Below, in pieces: positions 60,703-64,000 of a stretch of 64,000 bases of DNA. The stretch's first letter is position 1, and each line of letters begins with the position of its first letter. The position numbers and the translations under genes are program-made. Source of the DNA: Saccharothrix deserti (GTDB lineage: Bacteria; Actinomycetota; Actinomycetes; Mycobacteriales; Pseudonocardiaceae); assembly GCF_009769385.1 (NCBI RefSeq), contig NZ_ML775960.1, positions 368,842-432,841 on the forward strand. Reading direction: 5' to 3'. The notes below the pieces were generated by a model. That model searched no databases and was not told the DNA's origin. It worked only from the letters and a program-made list of their open reading frames with translations.

Positions 60703-61299
60703 ATGGCGAACAACCTGATGAAGGCCCTCGACGCGGCGTTCGGCCACCCGCGCGGCAAGGTCGGCGAGCTGGGTGGCCGGGTGATGGCCGTGGTCAACGC
60801 GAAGGTGGAGGAACACGTCATCGAGGTGGCCGCGCCGACGCCCGAGGAGGTCGTGCTGGTGCTCGGCCCCGGTCCGGGCGTGGGGCTCAAGCTGGCCGGT
60901 GAACGTGCGCTCAAGGCGATCGGCGTCGACCCGTCGCAGGTCATGCTGGACGAGGCGCGCCAGCGGTGCGCGGAGCTGATCGTGTCCGGTCGGGTCGAGT
61001 TGCGCGAGGGCGCGGCGACGCGGACCGGGCAGCCCGAGGACTCGGTCGACGTGGTGATCTCGGTGAACAACCTCCAGCTGTGGGGCAACCGGCCGGCCGC
61101 GTTCCACGAGCTGTTCCGGGTGCTGCGGCCGGGCGGTCGGCTGGTGGTGTCGGTGCACCGGCGGGTGCTGGACGTCTCCGAGTACGACCTGATGCGGGAG
61201 GCCGAGGCGGCGGGGTTCACCGGGGTGCGCACGTCGTTGCACCAGTACGGCGGCGTGGTGGGGCCGGCGGTGCAGCTACTCGCGGACGTCCCGGCGTAG
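60703..61299 (+). CDS. class I SAM-dependent methyltransferase
   Basis: A 198-aa methyltransferase of the Methyltransf_11 type. Motif I is VLVLGPGPGVGLKLAG (usually E/DxGxGxG, here LGPGPG), motif II ends at IGVDPSQVMLDEA, and motif IV is SVDVVISVNNLQLW followed by FRVLRPGGRLVVSVH. The substrate is unknown. The start is ATG 60703, divergent from the ATP-grasp gene with about 150 bases between. Its 3' end overlaps the convergent VOC gene by 24 bases. Confidence 0.88.
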   Translation: MANNLMKALDAAFGHPRGKVGELGGRVMAVVNAKVEEHVIEVAAPTPEEVVLVLGPGPGVGLKLAGERALKAIGVDPSQVMLDEARQRCAELIVSGRVELREGAATRTGQPEDSVDVVISVNNLQLWGNRPAAFHELFRVLRPGGRLVVSVHRRVLDVSEYDLMREAEAAGFTGVRTSLHQYGGVVGPAVQLLADVPA

Positions 61300-61644
61300 C
61301 GGGTGGTCGGCGGGGATCTCGACCAGCACGATCCGCCGGCCGTCCGGGTCGGCGATCCACATCTCGTCCAGGCCCCACGGCTCGCGCCGGGCGGGCCGGA
61401 CGACGTGCTCGGAGAGCTCCCCGGCGGCTTCGGCCAGGTCGCGCACCTGCAGCCACAGCTGCGTGCCGCCGGTGGGGTCCTCGGTCGTGCTCCCGGAGAC
61501 CTCCAGGAACCCCTGGCCGAGGAAGAACACCGTGCCGCCGGGGAACTCGCGGTACACGGCCAGGCCCAGCACGTCCCGGTAGAACGTCCGGGCGCGCTCC
61601 GGGTCGCGGGAGCGGACGAGGATTCGGCTGCTCAGGATCTCCAC
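61276..61644 (-). CDS. VOC (glyoxalase/bleomycin resistance) superfamily protein
   Basis: A 122-aa single-domain VOC protein: SSRILVRSRDPERARTFYRD and VLGLAVYREFPGGTVFFL form the first beta-alpha-beta-beta module, WIADPDGRRIVLVEIPADHP the second. A glutamate in LVEI is in the usual metal position; the N-terminal position is not histidine, so activity is uncertain. The start is GTG 61644, 13 bases after the stop of the AlkZ-GNAT gene on the same strand, so it is probably co-transcribed. Confidence 0.83.
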   Translation of the reverse strand: MEILSSRILVRSRDPERARTFYRDVLGLAVYREFPGGTVFFLGQGFLEVSGSTTEDPTGGTQLWLQVRDLAEAAGELSEHVVRPARREPWGLDEMWIADPDGRRIVLVEIPADHPLRRDVRE

Positions 61645-61657
61645 GCCGTCAAGGCGA

Positions 61658-63244
61658 TCACACGTCGAGGCCCAGCGCCATTCGCACGTGGTCGTCGTTT
61701 CGGGCGACCTCACGCCAGCCCCGGTCGGTGTAGAAGCGCCGCGCGCGGTGGTTCTCCTTGAACACTTCGAGGTGCGCGGTGGTGACGCCGTGGTCGCGCA
61801 GGGTGTCCATGGCGGCGGCGTGCAGCGCGAGGCCGACGCCGTTGCCCCAACGCGCCGGGTCGACCTGGAGCTGCAACAGCTCGCCGTCCGGCGTGACCAG
61901 CGCGAACCCGGCGAACTCGCGGTCCAGTTCGGCGCACAGCCACACCCGGCCCGGCTTCTCGAAGTCGTAGCCGCCCGCCCGCGCCGACCGCTCCCACTCG
62001 GCCAGCTCCGACTCGGGCAGGTGTCCGTCGTAGTAGCTCCGCCGGGCCTTCACGTACACGTCGACGAGCTGCGTCATGTCGTCTTGGCGCGGCGTGCGCA
62101 CGGTGATCGTCCCCATGTTCCAGGGACGCGACAGCGTTGGCGAGGTTGTCCGGATCTCGTGCTTCGGCACGTCCGGCGCGAGGAACGCCAGCAGCCGCTC
62201 ACCTTCGCGTTCCACCTCGTCCATTGTGGACAAGCGGTGGAACGGTCGCAGCTCCAGCGTGGCGACCTCCTTGGTGCGGTGCAGTTTCCAGTCGCCCGCC
62301 GTGAGGCCGTCGACCAGGAAGAACTGCGGCACCGGGCCGTGCGGGTCGTAGTTCCGCGCGCGCACGTCATCGGTGACGACCCGGCGTCGGTCGGCGTGCG
62401 AGAGCAGGATGTTGTCGAAGTCGTAGAGGAACCGCGCCGGCGCGGGCACGTCCTCGGCCGGCCTGGGCGCGTCGGGCAGGTCGAACAGCTCCTGGCCGTC
62501 CTCGTCGCGCAGCCGCAGCAGGGGCAGCCGTTCGACCACCTCGCGCAGCCTGGTCAGGCCGGACCAGGTCTGGACGTCCTTCACCGTCGCCGGACCGAAC
62601 GCGGCCAGGTACCGCAGCACCATGTCGTCCACCGACGGCTCATCTACAGAGAACTTGTCCATTGGGGAGGCGCCCAGCCACGTCTCCACACTCGTGTGCG
62701 CGATGGCGCCGCTGCGACCCCACACGCCACGCGGCGGCACCTGCACCAACGGCACCAGGCAGCGGATCGCGTAGGCCAGCGCGGCGGGCTCGCGGTCCGG
62801 CCACTGCTCGTGCAGCAGGGTGCCCAACTCCTTGTTGGTGCGCGGCTTCTCGGCCAGCAGCACACGGCCGGCGGCCACCACGGCGTCCACGTCCAGACCC
62901 CGCATGTCGCGGCCGTGGGTGGAGTTGCGGAACAGGTCCCGTTCGAGCACGGGCTGGACCAGCGGACGCAGCTTCAGGGCGTCCTCGGCGGTGACCAGGT
63001 GGATCGTGGAACGCATCACCGCGATGCGCACGAGCGCGCGGTCCACCAGCAGGTCGGCGGCCTGGTCGGGGGTGAACCCGGCGATGCGCGACCACAGGCC
63101 CGTGTACCAGGTGTGCGGGGTCTGGGCCTGCAGTCCGACCAGGTGCGTGACGACCTCCGGCACGGTCCGGTCCGTGCGGCTCAGCAGGAACTGGCGGGCC
63201 AGGGTGGCTCGACCGAGGGCGCGACGGGTCAGTACCGGGGTCAT
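61658..63244 (-). CDS. AlkZ-like winged-helix protein fused to a GNAT acetyltransferase domain
   Basis: One open frame of 528 codons joins two families. Residues 1-360 match the winged-helix DNA-binding (AlkZ/DUF1006) family of DNA glycosylases: LTRRALGRATLARQFLLSRT, VTHLVGLQAQTPHTWYTGLW, SRIAGF, and QFFLVDGLTAGDWKL with the QxQ-like catalytic segment (GLQAQTP). Residues 377-528 form a complete GNAT domain (MGTITVRTPRQDDMTQLVDV, ELLQLQVDPARWGNGVGLAL, VFKENHRARRFYTDRGWREV). A linker of about 15 residues connects them with no stop. The internal ATG 62116 could start the GNAT part separately. Fusion is the simplest reading of this sequence; a missing stop by sequencing error is possible. Confidence 0.78.
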   Translation of the reverse strand: MTPVLTRRALGRATLARQFLLSRTDRTVPEVVTHLVGLQAQTPHTWYTGLWSRIAGFTPDQAADLLVDRALVRIAVMRSTIHLVTAEDALKLRPLVQPVLERDLFRNSTHGRDMRGLDVDAVVAAGRVLLAEKPRTNKELGTLLHEQWPDREPAALAYAIRCLVPLVQVPPRGVWGRSGAIAHTSVETWLGASPMDKFSVDEPSVDDMVLRYLAAFGPATVKDVQTWSGLTRLREVVERLPLLRLRDEDGQELFDLPDAPRPAEDVPAPARFLYDFDNILLSHADRRRVVTDDVRARNYDPHGPVPQFFLVDGLTAGDWKLHRTKEVATLELRPFHRLSTMDEVEREGERLLAFLAPDVPKHEIRTTSPTLSRPWNMGTITVRTPRQDDMTQLVDVYVKARRSYYDGHLPESELAEWERSARAGGYDFEKPGRVWLCAELDREFAGFALVTPDGELLQLQVDPARWGNGVGLALHAAAMDTLRDHGVTTAHLEVFKENHRARRFYTDRGWREVARNDDHVRMALGLDV

Positions 63245-63316
63245 GCACCCACGGTAGAACCCATTGCGGACAACTTCAGTCCTCGTATCGGGTGCGAGTT
63301 GCCCCTCCGGCCGAAA

Positions 63317-63343
63317 AAGTGATATCACTTTGCTAAGCAAGCG
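63317..63343. promoter_or_regulatory. palindromes upstream of the SPFH gene
   Basis: AAGTGATATCACTT (63317-63330) is a perfect 14-bp palindrome, and TTGCTAAGCAA (63330-63340) is a perfect 11-bp one directly after it. The AT-rich block continues to GCGATATGAC. The block also forms a larger imperfect dyad, ATATCACTTTGCT against AGCAAGCGATAT. It is the most AT-rich site in this stretch and lies 35-50 bases ahead of the SPFH start, so it is a strong operator or promoter candidate. Confidence 0.6.
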
Positions 63344-63365
63344 ATATGACATCAAGGGGTGGAAC

Positions 63366-64000
63366 ATGGACGCGACGACGACGGACGTGGCGGCGCGGAT
63401 GCCCGCTCCCGCGGTGCGGGAGAAGGAAGCCAACGCCGTGCCGGGGATCCTGGCGTTCCTCATCGGGCTGCTGGTGATCGCGATCGGCGCGCTGCTGGTG
63501 GTCGTGGGCGTGGCGCCGGACGAGGGCCCCAACGTGCCGGTGGTGATCACCGGCGTGCTGGTGCTCACCGGCGGCGGCATCGCGATGCGGGGGCTGTTCA
63601 CCGTGGCGCCGGGCGAGGCGCGGGTGCTGCAGTTCCTCGGCCGCTACATCGGCACGGTCCGCCAGGACGGCCTGCGCTGGGCGAACCCGTTCAGCACGCG
63701 GGTCAAGGTCTCCACCCGGATCCGCAACCACGAGACCGCCACGCTCAAGGTCAACGACGCGGACGGCAACCCGATCGAGATCGCCGCCGTGGTGGTGTGG
63801 CAGGTGGACGACACCGCGCGGGCGATGTTCGAGGTGGACGACTTCGTGCGGTTCGTCGGCATCCAGACCGAGACCGCGGTGCGGCACATCGCCACCAGCT
63901 ACCCGTACGACAACCACGACGAGACCGGGCTGTCGCTGCGGGAGAACGCGGACGAGATCACCGAGACGCTGTCGCTGGAGATCGCGGCACGGGTGCAGGC
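63366..64000 (+). CDS. SPFH/Band 7 (flotillin-like) membrane protein, N-terminal part (cut by right edge)
   Basis: The visible 211 codons begin MDATTTDVAARMPAPAVREK. Two closely spaced hydrophobic segments follow (about 27-50 and 56-74), then the SPFH domain with FTVAPGEARVLQFLGRYIGT, VRQDGLRWANPFSTRVKVST and RNHETATLKVNDADGNPIEI. It continues through VVVWQVDDTARAMFEVDDFV beyond the window. SPFH proteins form membrane microdomain scaffolds, and actinobacterial members of this type are uncharacterised. ATG 63366 has GGGGTGGA upstream. The preceding 121-base gap holds the palindromes. Confidence 0.9.
   Translation, partial: MDATTTDVAARMPAPAVREKEANAVPGILAFLIGLLVIAIGALLVVVGVAPDEGPNVPVVITGVLVLTGGGIAMRGLFTVAPGEARVLQFLGRYIGTVRQDGLRWANPFSTRVKVSTRIRNHETATLKVNDADGNPIEIAAVVVWQVDDTARAMFEVDDFVRFVGIQTETAVRHIATSYPYDNHDETGLSLRENADEITETLSLEIAARVQ

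Overview
This 64 kb window is chromosomal DNA from a high-GC actinobacterium, most likely of the Pseudonocardiaceae (Saccharothrix, Lentzea or Actinosynnema type). The evidence is the uniformly GC-rich codon use, the many GTG starts, and a gene order that matches a known actinobacterial core. glyS, smtB, zur, uppS, recO, era, corC-like, ybeY, phoH, rsmE, dnaJ2, hrcA, hemW, sir, cysH, cbiX, lepA, a PemK-like gene and the transglutaminase / alpha-E / ATP-grasp triad follow the same relative order as the Mycobacterium tuberculosis stretch Rv2357c to Rv2411c. The genus is inferred. No rRNA, tRNA, CRISPR array, insertion sequence, integrase or replication origin was seen, and no gene-free stretch exceeds about 300 bases.

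Layout. 1-4.3 kb: the left edge cuts a class 1 DISARM phage-defence locus, with complete drmD and the first 384 codons of drmMI; the drmABC core is expected off the edge. 4.4-9.8 kb: a carbonic anhydrase / SulP (probable bicarbonate) pair, a small secreted protein, a DUF1772 membrane protein divergent from an AraC regulator, and a secreted beta-propeller. 9.8-15.0 kb: glyS, the zinc regulators SmtB-like ArsR and Zur, and a convergent permease / TIGR03943 pair. 15.0-31.0 kb: housekeeping genes for undecaprenyl diphosphate synthesis, RecO repair, Era/YbeY/PhoH ribosome and RNA metabolism, heat shock (HrcA, DnaJ2), RsmE and HemW. These are interrupted by a tandem SnoaL-like family in which two copies have fused.

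31.0-39.5 kb: a complete assimilatory sulfur operon. A 28-codon cysteine-containing leader peptide precedes sulfite reductase, a 52-aa zinc ribbon, an Fe-S type APS reductase, CysD and CysN, then a sulfonate/nitrate-type ABC importer and a CbiX chelatase that would supply the siroheme for sulfite reductase. Most junctions overlap by 1-14 bases, which implies translational coupling.

39.5-54.5 kb: accessory genes. These include a dehalogenase/epoxide-hydrolase-like enzyme, a DJ-1/MarR operon with two adjacent perfect operators, enoyl-CoA hydratase, a barnase-like RNase with its barstar, an APC permease, a DUF885 peptidase, a nitronate monooxygenase, PhoD, a GH18 chitinase, a small HD protein, and a frameshifted Uma2 gene. 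54.6-64.0 kb: lepA, PemK-like, the conserved triad, a methyltransferase, a VOC protein, an AlkZ-like winged-helix protein fused in frame to a GNAT domain, and an SPFH protein cut by the right edge.

A 22-bp-period intergenic repeat (core GTAGGACACACGCG) occurs at two loci. Two short 5' gene remnants (near 11.3 and 24.5 kb) and several very strong hairpins are also recorded.
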